Under the pieces are notes generated by a model. The model had not been told where the DNA came from. It made no database searches and saw only the letters and a program-made list of their open reading frames with translations. The translations under genes were made by a program, and so were the position numbers. From the NCBI GenBank assembly GCA_025359985.1, contig JANYDB010000058.1, positions 1 to 64,000 of the forward strand: 64,000 bases of DNA. The letters are read 5' to 3'. Positions 1 to 8,150 of this stretch are shown here, one piece after another (positions within the stretch are counted from its first letter, which is position 1; the number at the start of each line of letters is the position of its first letter). The stretch comes from Burkholderiales bacterium. Lineage in GTDB: Bacteria; Pseudomonadota; Gammaproteobacteria; Burkholderiales; Usitatibacteraceae.

Positions 1-92
1 TTATGTTGCCGTGATCGACACTGTGTTCGTGCTGACGATTCGCAGCCAGCGGGAAGCGGGGTATGTGCGGGTGTAGTGGTGGTGCCAGTGAC

Positions 93-157
93 GGGGCGGC
101 AAATAATGCGAGTTTGGTCTCTCTAATTCGTTTAGGCAAAAGGAGAGTCCTGACCCT
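93..157 (+). repeat. Dispersed repeat A, copy 1 (diverged)
   Basis: A roughly 65-bp element beginning with GGGGCGGCAAATAA and ending with GAGTCCTGACCCT. It is alignable along its length with the copies at 334-401 and 1976-2047. This is the most diverged copy: the core reads AGGCAAAAGGAGAGTCC instead of AGGCAAATAGCGAGTCC. Confidence 0.7.
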
Positions 158-333
158 AAAGCTTTTTTTAATTGCCGAATCAATAGAAGTTGCTAAAATT
201 GAAACTCGGCTCCTGGAGCGGAGTTTTGCGGCAAAATGCTTGAAGAAGCTCGTCCAACAATGAGTTAGAAATTTTTCAGCGATAGCAATTTGCTCATACG
301 CGAGGATATTGTACAGGCGGGTGATTTACTTGA

Positions 334-401
334 GGGGTGGCGCATTCGAGTCTGGCCGCTTTAGTTCGTCTAGGCAAATAGCGAGTCCTGACCCTGCGGT
401 T
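334..401 (+). repeat. Dispersed repeat A, copy 2
   Basis: Second copy. The 3' half, TCTAGGCAAATAGCGAGTCC followed by TGACCCTGCGGTT, is identical to the copy at 1976-2047. It lies about 40 bp before a B repeat, so A and B are neighbours here as well as at 1.92-2.05 kb. Confidence 0.8.
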
Positions 402-441
402 CTTGCTTTCAAGACGATATCTGACCCCAACGTTTTCAATC

Positions 442-493
442 AAAGGGGGCAGTGTTATTTTTTAAAACAATTCACGCCGACCCCTTTTGATTT
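442..493. repeat. Palindromic repeat B, copy 1
   Basis: An imperfect palindrome of about 50 bp. The outer arms are AAAGGGGGCAG and CGACCCCTTTT, and the centre is TTTTTTAAAACAATTC. It resembles the copies at 525-578 and 1921-1973. It could fold as a long hairpin, as REP- or MITE-like elements do. Confidence 0.7.
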
Positions 494-524
494 CATCTCG
501 CATAAGTAGTACCGCTCCCGAATT

Positions 525-578
525 AAAGGGGATCAGTGTTATTTGTTTTCAAAACAATTCGCGCTGCCCCCTTTGATT
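525..578. repeat. Palindromic repeat B, copy 2
   Basis: Arms AAAGGGGATCAG and CTGCCCCCTTT flank the inner palindrome TGTTTTCAAAACA. It ends about 20 bp downstream of the stop of the minus-strand gene at 597-1697, so as RNA it could serve as that gene's terminator. Confidence 0.75.
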
Positions 579-596
579 GAGGGCCGTGTGGAGACA

Positions 597-1697
597 TCAT
601 TTTTTCTTGCGGTCACAATTTTCTTTAGGCTGTCGATTGATCGAAAAATCCTGCCTACATAGAGCAACTTCAGCGTTGGTTCGAACACCGAGTCGAATCG
701 ACTCCTCAAGCTCCATCCGCAAAAAAAGAGTGCTTGCTTGAGCATCTTCTGCATTTGGGGCATCTTCACAGGGACCAATACGTGTTGATCCGTCAGAAAC
801 GACGCTCACAGGGAGGCCTACTTCTTGTCGTGTTAATACGATGTTGCGATTAGTAAAATATGCTCTTGGATCGGAATAAACGCTAATAGGTTTAGCAGGT
901 TCGTCGCTAGCACGGGACATAAAATATCTTGGCTTAATAGCAGCAATATACCGAGGGCTGAAGTAGTTAAAAGCGGTGATCGGAAACTCGTACTTTCCAT
1001 TCACGCCCGTATAAACACCTTTGGAAGCAATGCACACTTCTTGACGATTACCAGCGTTTCGTTCATAGATGGCTAGCACGTACGCACCAGCGATCGGTTT
1101 GAGGCTTCCCGCTTCAACAACTGTGCCGGTCACGGGAAAATTAATTGGGGGCGGGGTAAACCAATGCCCTAGCCCGCAGGTGCCCGCCATAATAACGATA
1201 AGTGTAGGAATACGAAATGGTTGGTAGACATCATCATTGTTGACTGAGGCGCAACGCCCCTCATCGAATCGAGGGAAAAACATTAAATGAAGGACACCTG
1301 CGATAAAGCAAATCACCAAAATTATGGGTGGGGCATACAAAATTGCGACGAATTTAAATGGCTGACTTGGGCTTATTGCCAAAGCGATGATCAAACAAAA
1401 AAGAACGGGTAGTGTCGAGAAAATTGCCCAAAGCAATAGTTTTGAGGTTAGTCGTGCAGTAAGTATCGTGCTTGAAACAGGTAAGACTAAAAACAGCATG
1501 ATTGCTGAAAATTGATCGGCCTGGTAATAAAGTCTATTGATGATAAACATCAAAAACAGAATCGATGTCCAAATCATGACCGCAATAGCAACCGCTTCAA
1601 TGAGAGTGACAATGTGCGTGCGAATCGCCATGGCCAACAGGCTGACCAAGGCCACCGGCAAAATAATAAAAACCACGATTGTGGCAAATGCGCCCAC
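597..1697 (-). CDS. Multi-pass membrane protein with carboxypeptidase-regulatory-like domain
   Basis: A 366-residue protein of unknown function. The first about 180 residues contain around six hydrophobic segments (near 4-25, 29-56, 62-80, 86-105, 114-138 and 160-176). The following segment (about 183-245, with VTGTVVEAGSLKPIAGAYV and GVNGKYEF) has the look of a carboxypeptidase regulatory-like beta-sandwich, usually extracytoplasmic. The C-terminal tail is Cys-containing and basic. The start is GTG with an AGGGAAG Shine-Dalgarno a few bases upstream. It is a lone gene between repeat clusters; the domain call is by eye, and no role can be assigned. Confidence 0.65.
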   Translation of the reverse strand: MGAFATIVVFIILPVALVSLLAMAIRTHIVTLIEAVAIAVMIWTSILFLMFIINRLYYQADQFSAIMLFLVLPVSSTILTARLTSKLLLWAIFSTLPVLFCLIIALAISPSQPFKFVAILYAPPIILVICFIAGVLHLMFFPRFDEGRCASVNNDDVYQPFRIPTLIVIMAGTCGLGHWFTPPPINFPVTGTVVEAGSLKPIAGAYVLAIYERNAGNRQEVCIASKGVYTGVNGKYEFPITAFNYFSPRYIAAIKPRYFMSRASDEPAKPISVYSDPRAYFTNRNIVLTRQEVGLPVSVVSDGSTRIGPCEDAPNAEDAQASTLFLRMELEESIRLGVRTNAEVALCRQDFSINRQPKENCDRKKK

Positions 1698-1857
1698 GTT
1701 ACTTCCCTTAATTTGTTGTTATGAGGCCAGTGAATTTGGTTACGTTTCAGTCTGTGTAACGACTATTGGCTTAGATATAGACCGTCACCGAGGGCTTCCT
1801 GATTTTTGTGTAGATTGATGTTTTGCTAGGCTTCAATATTACGTTAAAGGAGCCTTA

Positions 1858-1920
1858 ATGAAGAACACCAAACTATCCGACTCGCATCGCCATCTTTCGT
1901 CTGCGGCGGCAGTTGCACAC
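1858..1920 (+). pseudogene. IS3-type OrfA 5' relic
   Basis: An AAAGGAG site is followed after 5 bases by ATG and a frame starting MKNTKLSDS. This resembles the beginning of IS3-family OrfA proteins (a basic start followed by SDSQI). After a one-base shift the next codons read IAIFRLRRQ, similar to the expected IAFILRQ. The frame then runs into repeat B and stops. Short, so the family assignment depends on the downstream 3' relic. Confidence 0.45.
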
Positions 1921-1973
1921 AGTGTCAGCGTTATTTGTTTTTAAAACAATTCACGCTGACCCCTTTTTGATTG
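1921..1973. repeat. Palindromic repeat B, copy 3
   Basis: GTCAGCG and CGCTGAC arms flank a TTTTTAAAACAATTC centre; one outer AAAGGGG arm is missing on the left. It directly abuts repeat A at 1976 and lies inside the IS3-type relic. Confidence 0.75.
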
Positions 1974-1975
1974 AT

Positions 1976-2047
1976 GAGGCGGCAAATAAGGCGAGCTGGC
2001 CCGTTTAATTCATCTAGGCAAATAGCGAGTCCTGACCCTGCGGTTTT
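1976..2047 (+). repeat. Dispersed repeat A, copy 3
   Basis: Begins GAGGCGGCAAATAAGGCGAG and ends GAGTCCTGACCCTGCGG. With repeat B immediately to its left it forms a B-A composite that replaces the middle of the IS3-type gene. Confidence 0.8.
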
Positions 2048-2221
2048 CTGAGCAAGCGCGTCGAGGTCTATGAGGCGGCGAAGGCGCGACACCCGGGGCG
2101 CTGGAGTGGGCCTACCCGAAACTGGCAGCCGATCCGGGTGGTGCACTTGAATCCTGAAAAACCTGCCGCAGAAGCGGCCCATCAACCGAAGAATAATGTT
2201 GAATTAAAAATCGCCGCATAA
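2042..2221 (+). pseudogene. IS3-family transposase C-terminal relic
   Basis: An open frame of about 59 codons ending in TAA contains ARHPGRWSGPTRNWQP followed by VVHLNPEKP. This is the characteristic C-terminus of IS3-family OrfB transposases. The DDE catalytic core is absent. After the stop, GACAACTAGCTTGAAAACC could be a decayed terminal inverted repeat. Together with 1858-1920 it marks an ancient IS whose middle has been lost. Confidence 0.6.
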
Positions 2222-2327
2222 ATGCAACACTTAGGCGACAACTAGCTTGAAAACCTCCGGTCAAGGCCTCGTGCGGTTGACCCCGTGCATTCTATTGCAG
2301 CGGCGCCCAACTCTTCCTAGAATTCCT

Positions 2328-3554
2328 TTATTGCTTCGAGTTTGCCCAAGTTAGATGCCGTGTTTCAACCCATACAACCGATCCCGTGCCAAGACGAACC
2401 CTCGCCCAGTCCTTGAGCACCACTTGAACTTGGAAGGCCGTACCCCGCTCAATTTGCTGGCTAATTGTTGCGCTGCTGCTCGGCGCAACATACCCAACAA
2501 TTGAACTCCCTTCGTTCCATGCAATGTCGCTGACAGTAAGTTCAGCGCGGGGCGGGGCTGCCTGTTGAGTATTAACCCGATCCGCTAAAGTGATCAATGC
2601 TGGTGGCCGCGCTGGCGATATACGTTGATCTCCACTTTCAACTACGGGTTGCCCTCCCGACGCCAGCCTTGTTTCTGGTGGAAGGTATTTCAAAAGAAAG
2701 ACCTCTTTTGTAATCGTGCAAAACGTCTGCTCTATTGGACGAATCGGTGACAAAGCCACACAAAGTCCGATGGTATGCCTGAATGGATCAGATTTAATTT
2801 CCTCTATATATTCAATATTTCCATTGCCAATTTTTATCGTATACCGAGTGCGAAATTGCGCTCTAGGTGCAGTGTTAGCCATTGAACCAACCACCGCGCC
2901 AACTATCCCTGCGGCAAGTTGGTTCTTGGCTGAATAGTTCCACGTATTACCCTTAAATGCACTGTCGATGTAGGCTGCCTGTCCGAAAGCAGATCCCAAC
3001 TCGCTTCCGGCGTTGCTACCGGAGGTTGATTCATTCAATGACTGTGCATCGACAATAGTGCCGTAGCTATTTGCTAGGATTGAATCTGCAATGTACTTAG
3101 CTTGCAAAGCTTGCCGCTGCTCCTGAGTCAGCTCTGCCCAGACGTGGCTAGGAACATGCAAAGTCCGGGCAATTATTTCAATTTGCTTTGCCAGTTCTTG
3201 AGTCAGCTCGTTGGCGTCTGCTTCTTTTAAGACGCCGTCTCGTTGAGCCAGCCTAATGCTTTGAGCAATTGATTCGAGGCTGGCAGAATCTGAGCGGCCG
3301 CCTAGTTCAGCCTGAATTCTTGATTTATAGGCTGTTGAAACTTCTGGATAAGCGGCAAGTTCTTTGCGGAGAGCGTCGCCAACGGCGCTGTCGTACGCAA
3401 TATCATTTCGTGATAGCGCAATTGCAACGTCGTACTTGCCCGCAGCTAATAGAGGCTTCAGGTTATTTGTCGTCCTTTCGAGATGGTTTGGAGTGCCACA
3501 ACCAGCGAGTCCAAACGCAACGAAAAATATAATAACTGTGCTGAATGATTTCAT
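2328..3554 (-). CDS. Lipoprotein with glycine-rich segment and C-terminal SH3-like domain
   Basis: A 408-residue predicted lipoprotein. The N-terminus MKSFSTVIIFFVAFGLAGC is a signal peptide with an LAGC lipobox (Cys19). Around residues 185-235 a Gly/Ala-rich stretch (GSELGSAFGQAA, AAGIVGAVVGSMAN) could insert into or lie along the membrane. The last about 40 residues (VVLKDWARVRLGTGSVVWV) look like a bacterial SH3-type fold. A clear SD (GGGGAG) precedes the ATG. It is followed on the same strand by a second small lipoprotein gene. Function unknown; an envelope role is the most I can infer. Confidence 0.65.
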   Translation of the reverse strand: MKSFSTVIIFFVAFGLAGCGTPNHLERTTNNLKPLLAAGKYDVAIALSRNDIAYDSAVGDALRKELAAYPEVSTAYKSRIQAELGGRSDSASLESIAQSIRLAQRDGVLKEADANELTQELAKQIEIIARTLHVPSHVWAELTQEQRQALQAKYIADSILANSYGTIVDAQSLNESTSGSNAGSELGSAFGQAAYIDSAFKGNTWNYSAKNQLAAGIVGAVVGSMANTAPRAQFRTRYTIKIGNGNIEYIEEIKSDPFRHTIGLCVALSPIRPIEQTFCTITKEVFLLKYLPPETRLASGGQPVVESGDQRISPARPPALITLADRVNTQQAAPPRAELTVSDIAWNEGSSIVGYVAPSSSATISQQIERGTAFQVQVVLKDWARVRLGTGSVVWVETRHLTWANSKQ

Positions 3555-3604
3555 AACACGCTCCCCTTAAGCTTACCAAACTCCCTTACGTGCACGGTTG
3601 TGGT

Positions 3605-4066
3605 TCACTGCATTTTTTTCTTGGTAATTTCGTTGATTCTATCGAGAATGCTGATCGCAATTTTTGGATCGTTGAAATTTTGTCCCTTTAAGGCATCTCC
3701 AGGTCCTACCGGCTCGTTCGGAATTCTGGATTGAGTGATTGCTGAAACTTCTACCATGCTATTTCCGCCGCGGTTGCCGCCCTTGATCGTGACTTTTCCG
3801 AAGCCGCCGTAGCTGTTAAAAATCAATGCCGACATTGAGTTTTGCTCGGCATACACGACGACACCGTTTTCAATTTTTTCGAACTGCGGCGAAACGAGCC
3901 TTCTCTCCTCCATTGCTATAACGGCGGCGTCACGAACGCTCTCGGCAGTGCCCGCTACAAAAATGGATGGCCCGATATCTCGAATCTCCCGAAAATTCGA
4001 GAGGCTTCCGCACCCAGACAATACGAAAGCCAACAAAGCAAAAACTAATTTTGGATAACCTTTCAT
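3605..4066 (-). CDS. Small predicted lipoprotein
   Basis: A 153-residue protein with signal peptide MKGYPKLVFALLAFVLSGC and lipobox LSGC (Cys19). The mature part is a compact mixed alpha/beta-like sequence with no motif I recognise. GGAGGAG lies 6 bases before the ATG, so the start is secure. It lies 50 bp upstream of the larger lipoprotein gene on the same strand, and the two are probably cotranscribed. Confidence 0.65.
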   Translation of the reverse strand: MKGYPKLVFALLAFVLSGCGSLSNFREIRDIGPSIFVAGTAESVRDAAVIAMEERRLVSPQFEKIENGVVVYAEQNSMSALIFNSYGGFGKVTIKGGNRGGNSMVEVSAITQSRIPNEPVGPGDALKGQNFNDPKIAISILDRINEITKKKMQ

Positions 4067-4171
4067 TTGGCGCTCCTCCTTATGTACATTGTATAAACAC
4101 TAATTTGAACGAACCAAGTGTGATTGCTCTTTGCAAAAAATTCGCAATTTAAGCTGTTACGCACGCAATTT

Positions 4172-4497
4172 TTAAAATTCGAAATTGGTGGCTCTCCCCC
4201 AGCTCCTTTCCATCTTGTCCCCCTATGCTTTGATTTTGCAATAGCAAACGACCAGATCGCCTGCTGAAACCATTGCGTCGACATTGATGTGAATATCCGT
4301 AAACGCACTGCGAAAGCGGTGATGGAATTTCTTGAATGCTTCAGGCTTGCGGGCTTCATTGCCATCGGTGGCGTGTGATTTTCGAGGCCGTAGGCGATGG
4401 CGTTGGGCGCGATCAGTTTGTCCATGAGTTCGGCGAGGCCGTCATTCCAAACCCCTTCAAACCAACGAAGAAGAATGGTGTTTTGTTTTTTTGCCAT
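4172..4497 (-). pseudogene. Frameshifted SnoaL/NTF2-like ester cyclase family gene
   Basis: The frame begins MAKKQNTILLRWFEGVWNDG with an AAGGGAG ribosome site, a typical start for SnoaL-like NTF2-fold proteins. After GLENH, near 4365-4372, the family-like sequence continues in another frame: ATDGNEARKPEAFKKFHHRF, then RSAFTDIHINVDAMVSAGD and LVVCYCKIKA. That frame meets TAG at 4223-4225. Beyond it only a degraded trace (GDKMERSWGRATNFEF) remains. So there is at least one frameshift plus an early stop, and the C-terminal part of the fold is lost. The original substrate cannot be told. Confidence 0.65.
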
Positions 4498-4702
4498 AGC
4501 CGGCTCCCTTGTTTGCAGCGTGTTCCAGTCTAGGCGTGGAATTAACAAAAGGCAAACGGCATGTGAATTCTGTTGCGACTCGATCTGATGGTGCTGCTCG
4601 CTGGCTTCACCTGTGGGTGCAAAACGCTAGCATTGGCGGGCGTTCCAGGCAAAAAATGCCTGAAACGGCTCGCTAGTCCTATGGTTTCATTTCCGCGCGT
4701 TG

Positions 4703-4728
4703 AAAAAAGCCGCCGTCATATAGCGGCC
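4703..4728 (-). terminator. Terminator at the rsmA stop codon
   Basis: On the minus strand GCCGC, a 9-base loop and GCGGC are followed by TTTTTT. The stem overlaps the rsmA stop codon. Confidence 0.6.
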
Positions 4729-5489
4729 ACACTCACATCTGCCAGACGAATAAATTCTTCGAGTGAAAGTGTTTCTGCCCGCCGCTTGGGATCGATGCCG
4801 AGTGCTTCAATGGCGGCTGCGGGCAGGTACGGCTTCAAAGTGTTGCTGAGGGTTTTGCGACGCTGACCGAACCCGGCGGTGACGATGGCGGCGAAGTGTG
4901 CGTCGTCACGCGCGCGCATGCGATCGGTAGGCAAGGGCATCATCCGCACAATCGCCGAATTAACTTTCGGTGGTGGCGTAAATGCGCCGGGCGGCACATC
5001 GAATATTCGCTTCATCGCAAACCGGTATTGCAACATCACCGACAGCCTGCCGTAGGCTTCGGTATCAGGGGCGGCGACCATCCGATCCACCACCTCTTTT
5101 TGCAGCATGAAAGTGCCATCGATTAGCGTACTTTCATAACTGGCCAGATGAAATAAAAATGGGGTGGAAATGTTGTACGGCAAATTACCGACACAACGAA
5201 AGCGCGGGCCTAGCGGTGCGAAATCAAATTCCAGCACATCGCATGCATGCAGCGTGAACTTTTCGGCGGCGAATCGTGCACGTAATGCTGAGGCCAGATC
5301 GCGATCAATTTCGACTGCGTGCAAATGCTTTAGACGGTCCAGCAGCGGCGCAGTAAGCGCGCCGGGGCCGGGGCCGATTTCGATCATCACGTCGTCCGGC
5401 ATGGGCGCAATGGCATTGACGATACGTTCAATGTAATGACGATCCGTCAAAAAATGTTGGCCGAATTTTTTTTTGGCTTTGGGTAACAT
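4716..5489 (-). CDS. rsmA: 16S rRNA (adenine(1518)-N(6)/adenine(1519)-N(6))-dimethyltransferase
   Basis: KsgA/RsmA, which dimethylates two adjacent adenines in helix 45 of 16S rRNA during small-subunit assembly. The 257-residue protein has the family start KKKFGQHFL, the SAM-binding motif IEIGPGPGALT, the acidic VEIDRDLA and the catalytic NLPYNIS. I start at the ATG at 5489, which gives MLPKAKKKFGQHF; the open frame runs 18 codons further and into pdxA. It begins 16 bp after the pdxA stop, so it is the last gene of a surA-pdxA-rsmA run. Confidence 0.96.
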   Translation of the reverse strand: MLPKAKKKFGQHFLTDRHYIERIVNAIAPMPDDVMIEIGPGPGALTAPLLDRLKHLHAVEIDRDLASALRARFAAEKFTLHACDVLEFDFAPLGPRFRCVGNLPYNISTPFLFHLASYESTLIDGTFMLQKEVVDRMVAAPDTEAYGRLSVMLQYRFAMKRIFDVPPGAFTPPPKVNSAIVRMMPLPTDRMRARDDAHFAAIVTAGFGQRRKTLSNTLKPYLPAAAIEALGIDPKRRAETLSLEEFIRLADVSVAAI

Positions 5490-5505
5490 GATTACGATAA
5501 CGTTT

Positions 5506-6543
5506 TTACAGCGGCGCGGTGACACGAGTGCGCACAAGCTCAACGGCCAACTTGATGGCGGCGTTCATGCTGCCAGCATCAATGCCTGGCTTGCCCGCCA
5601 GATCAAGCGCGGTGCCATGGTCAACCGAGGTGCGAATAATCGGCAAGCCCAGCGTCACATTCACGCCTTCGCCAAAGCTCGCATACTTTAATACCGTGAG
5701 TCCCTGGTCGTGATACATCGCAAGCACGGCGTCGGCGCGTTGAAGATGTTGCGGTGTGAATAAAGTATCGGCAGGCAGTGGTCCAATGAGTTGCATTCCT
5801 TCGCGCTTGAGCGCCGCTACTACCGGTGCAATGATGTTGATTTCTTCATCACCCAAATGTCCTGATTCGCCCGCATGCGGGTTGAGCCCTGCGACCAAAA
5901 TGCGCGGCGAGGTGATACCAAACTTAGTGCGCAAATCAGCGTGCAAAATTCTTAAGGTCGTGGTTAGCCCGGCTTGCGTGATGGCGGCGGGTACATCCTT
6001 TAGTGCCAGGTGGGTCGTCGCCAGCGCGACCCGCAGCATCGGCTTACCGCCAACAAGCATCATCACCACATTCGGGGTGTTGGTTTTCTCGGCAAAATAT
6101 TCGGTGTGCCCCACAAATTTGCCTAGGCCCGCAATGGCCGCGTCGTTGATCACGCCCTTGTGAATGGGTGCAGTAACGACCGCATCATATTCACCACTCA
6201 TGCAGCCTTGAATGGCGCGATCAAGTAGGCTCAACACATAGCGGCTGTTGGCCGGATTTAAATGGCCCGCGTGAACCGGCGCAGCGAGGGGAATATGCTT
6301 AATGTTGCGTGGGTCGATGATGTGTGGAAACGTATGCGTACGTTCCCGCCCCTGTTCCTGAATGTGCTGCTGTGAACGTGCCGCCAGTAAATTTTTGTCG
6401 CCGATAAAAACCAGCTTAGCGATTGCGATTTCATTTTCAAGCAGGGCGCAAAGATCTGGGCCAATACCGGCGGGTTCACCCGAGGTGATGGCGATGACGG
6501 GTGTTCTCGGGATGCTAATAAAATTGAATGCGACGTCACTCAT
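5506..6543 (-). CDS. pdxA: 4-hydroxythreonine-4-phosphate dehydrogenase
   Basis: PdxA oxidises 4-phosphohydroxy-L-threonine in pyridoxal phosphate synthesis. The protein has 345 residues, close to family length. Visible are TSGEPAGIGPD near the N-terminus, PIHKGVI, GHTEYFAE, the metal-site region ATTHLALKDVP, LNPHAGESG and the C-terminal MYHDQGLTVLKY and RTSVDHGTALDLAG. The position between surA and rsmA is the classical proteobacterial arrangement. Confidence 0.97.
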   Translation of the reverse strand: MSDVAFNFISIPRTPVIAITSGEPAGIGPDLCALLENEIAIAKLVFIGDKNLLAARSQQHIQEQGRERTHTFPHIIDPRNIKHIPLAAPVHAGHLNPANSRYVLSLLDRAIQGCMSGEYDAVVTAPIHKGVINDAAIAGLGKFVGHTEYFAEKTNTPNVVMMLVGGKPMLRVALATTHLALKDVPAAITQAGLTTTLRILHADLRTKFGITSPRILVAGLNPHAGESGHLGDEEINIIAPVVAALKREGMQLIGPLPADTLFTPQHLQRADAVLAMYHDQGLTVLKYASFGEGVNVTLGLPIIRTSVDHGTALDLAGKPGIDAGSMNAAIKLAVELVRTRVTAPL

Positions 6544-6570
6544 TCAGGCCAGCTCCGGCTGCGCTTGATG

Positions 6571-6602
6571 ATTTTTATTCACGCGCAGCGCGAATAAAAA
6601 TT
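6571..6602 (-). terminator. Inverted repeat between surA and pdxA
   Basis: A nearly perfect inverted repeat (ATTTTTATTC.CGCG / CGCG.AATAAAAAT) with a 3-base loop overlaps the surA stop codon. It has terminator-like A/T tails on both sides and may partly uncouple pdxA-rsmA from surA transcription, or protect the surA mRNA end. Confidence 0.5.
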
Positions 6603-8031
6603 ACTTTTCTTCTAATCGATATTCGACAAACGCACGATCACGGGTCTGACGAATCCAATCCTGATAGGCTTCATCGGCTTTGCGGGCGCGAATCGTATTG
6701 CGGCCAAGCGAGCGTCGGCGCTCTTCGGATACGCCTTCGGTGCGGCGCTCAATGACTTGCACCAAATGCCAACCAAAGGTGGTTTGTACCGGAATGCTGA
6801 TTTCGTTATCGCGCAACTGGTTCATGGCGCGTTCGAATTCAGGCACCGTGTCGCCCGGCGACATCCAGCCCAAATCGCCACCTTTTGAGGAAGACGGATC
6901 ATCGGAGTGAACCTTGGCCAACTCGGCAAAATCAGCACCAGCGACGATACGCTCGCGTAACCGCTTCAAGCGGTCGCGCGCATCATCATCGGTAACCCCT
7001 TCTTTGCTGCGAATCAAGATATGACGTGCATGGGTTTGCTGAATCATCGGTGCGGCACTGCGACCCCGCTTGTCGAGCAGCTTGACAATATGAAAGCCAT
7101 TCGCGCTGCGTAAAATATCGGTGACTTCCCCCGGCTTTAGAGTGCTCAACGCTTCCAAAAAAATCGACGGCAAGCGTCCTGATGCGCGCCAGCCCAGATC
7201 GCCGCCTTTTAATGCGTCCGGCGCGTCAGAATACTGGGCCGAAATTTGCACAAACTCAGCACCTTTGCGAAGTTCGCCCAGCGCCTGCATGGCGCGTTTA
7301 CGGCGCACTTCAATTTGTGCGGTGGTAGCTTGTTCAGGCACCTGTACCAAAATATGCGCCAGACGAAATTCCTGGTCGGTGCTGGCTTCACGGGTTTCCA
7401 GTAATAGCTGGGTATCAATCTCGGCTTCAGTAACATTAATGTTGCCTTCGACTTCACGCTCACGCAAGCGGGTCATCATCACTTCGCCACGAATTTCCTC
7501 ACGAAATTTTGACCAGGCCACACCATCCTGCTCAAGCAGCCGGCGGAACTCGGTCATTGATACGCTGTTTTCATCGGCGATTCTCTGCAGCGTTTTATCG
7601 AGCGTGCTTTCATCCACGCGAATGCCAGTTTCTTTAGCCTCCTGAATTTGGATGAGATCGGTAATCATGCGTTCGAGCAGCTGCTTTTGCAGCGCATCCT
7701 GCGGCGGTAATTGAGTGCCCTGCTTTTGCAATTGTTTGACCACGGTGCCCATGCGATCGGTTAAATCATTCGATGTAATCACTTCATTATTGACCACCGC
7801 AATGATGCGATCCAGCGCCAGAATGCCGCCTGTTTTGGCTGGCGCAGTGAGCTTGGTATCGAGCTTCGGTTGCGCAAGCGGCGGCGAAAAAGACGGCACC
7901 ACCGACGGCACCCCCAATGCACCCAGCGGCTGTTGTGCAGGCGGGGTGGCCAGTTGTGCGTTCGCGGCCAGGCTGATGCTTAAAAAGGCAGGTAACAGGA
8001 AGCGAAGCAAAGATTGCAGATAATTTCTCAT
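6601..8031 (-). CDS. surA: Periplasmic chaperone / peptidyl-prolyl isomerase SurA
   Basis: SurA escorts unfolded outer-membrane proteins through the periplasm. From the ATG at 8031 the protein has 476 residues. It has a signal peptide (MRNYLQSLLRFLLPAFLSIS, then AANAQ), an N-terminal chaperone region beginning LDRIIAVVNNEVITSNDL, and two parvulin domains. The first starts near EFRLAHILVQV and the second near THARHILIRS; each has the GGDLGW motif. A C-terminal helix follows. The frame extends 14 codons upstream, but that would spoil the signal peptide. LptD, a known SurA client, is the gene upstream. Confidence 0.95.
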   Translation of the reverse strand: MRNYLQSLLRFLLPAFLSISLAANAQLATPPAQQPLGALGVPSVVPSFSPPLAQPKLDTKLTAPAKTGGILALDRIIAVVNNEVITSNDLTDRMGTVVKQLQKQGTQLPPQDALQKQLLERMITDLIQIQEAKETGIRVDESTLDKTLQRIADENSVSMTEFRRLLEQDGVAWSKFREEIRGEVMMTRLREREVEGNINVTEAEIDTQLLLETREASTDQEFRLAHILVQVPEQATTAQIEVRRKRAMQALGELRKGAEFVQISAQYSDAPDALKGGDLGWRASGRLPSIFLEALSTLKPGEVTDILRSANGFHIVKLLDKRGRSAAPMIQQTHARHILIRSKEGVTDDDARDRLKRLRERIVAGADFAELAKVHSDDPSSSKGGDLGWMSPGDTVPEFERAMNQLRDNEISIPVQTTFGWHLVQVIERRTEGVSEERRRSLGRNTIRARKADEAYQDWIRQTRDRAFVEYRLEEK

Positions 8032-8150
8032 GGCAAAAATCTCATAGTAAATCGGGAAAACGAACGCGCCCACACATTACATGGAATGGATGGGATTGGC
8101 ATAAAGCAATTAGGGCTAGCTCACAAATAGGGGCCCGCTTGTTAGCGAAC

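Larger units (their letters stand above)
1..596. other. Left-edge intergenic region with repeat cluster
   Basis: I see no credible gene here. The short open frames have no ribosome binding site and are partly made of repeat sequence. The stretch holds two copies of repeat A (93-157 and 334-401) and two of palindromic repeat B (442-493 and 525-578); further copies of both occur near 1.9-2.05 kb. Confidence 0.6.
1698..2327. other. Intergenic region with IS relic and repeats
   Basis: No intact gene. From left to right: spacer, a 5' relic of an IS3-type OrfA (1858-1920), repeat B (1921-1973), repeat A (1976-2047), the 3' end of an IS3-type transposase (2042-2221) and a short spacer before the lipoprotein gene. 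Confidence 0.6.

Noticed and set aside
1-509. Short frames of 60-66 codons at the left edge
   Set aside because: No ribosome sites; they run through repeats A and B.
539-778. Minus-strand frames ending in NCFENK/NCFKNK near 539 and 1931
   Set aside because: Their shared ends are translated repeat B, not homologous proteins.
4063-4548. 161-residue protein read straight through 4548-4063
   Set aside because: The first third is SnoaL-like, but the rest is out-of-frame translation; the family-like sequence continues in another frame, so it is listed as a pseudogene.
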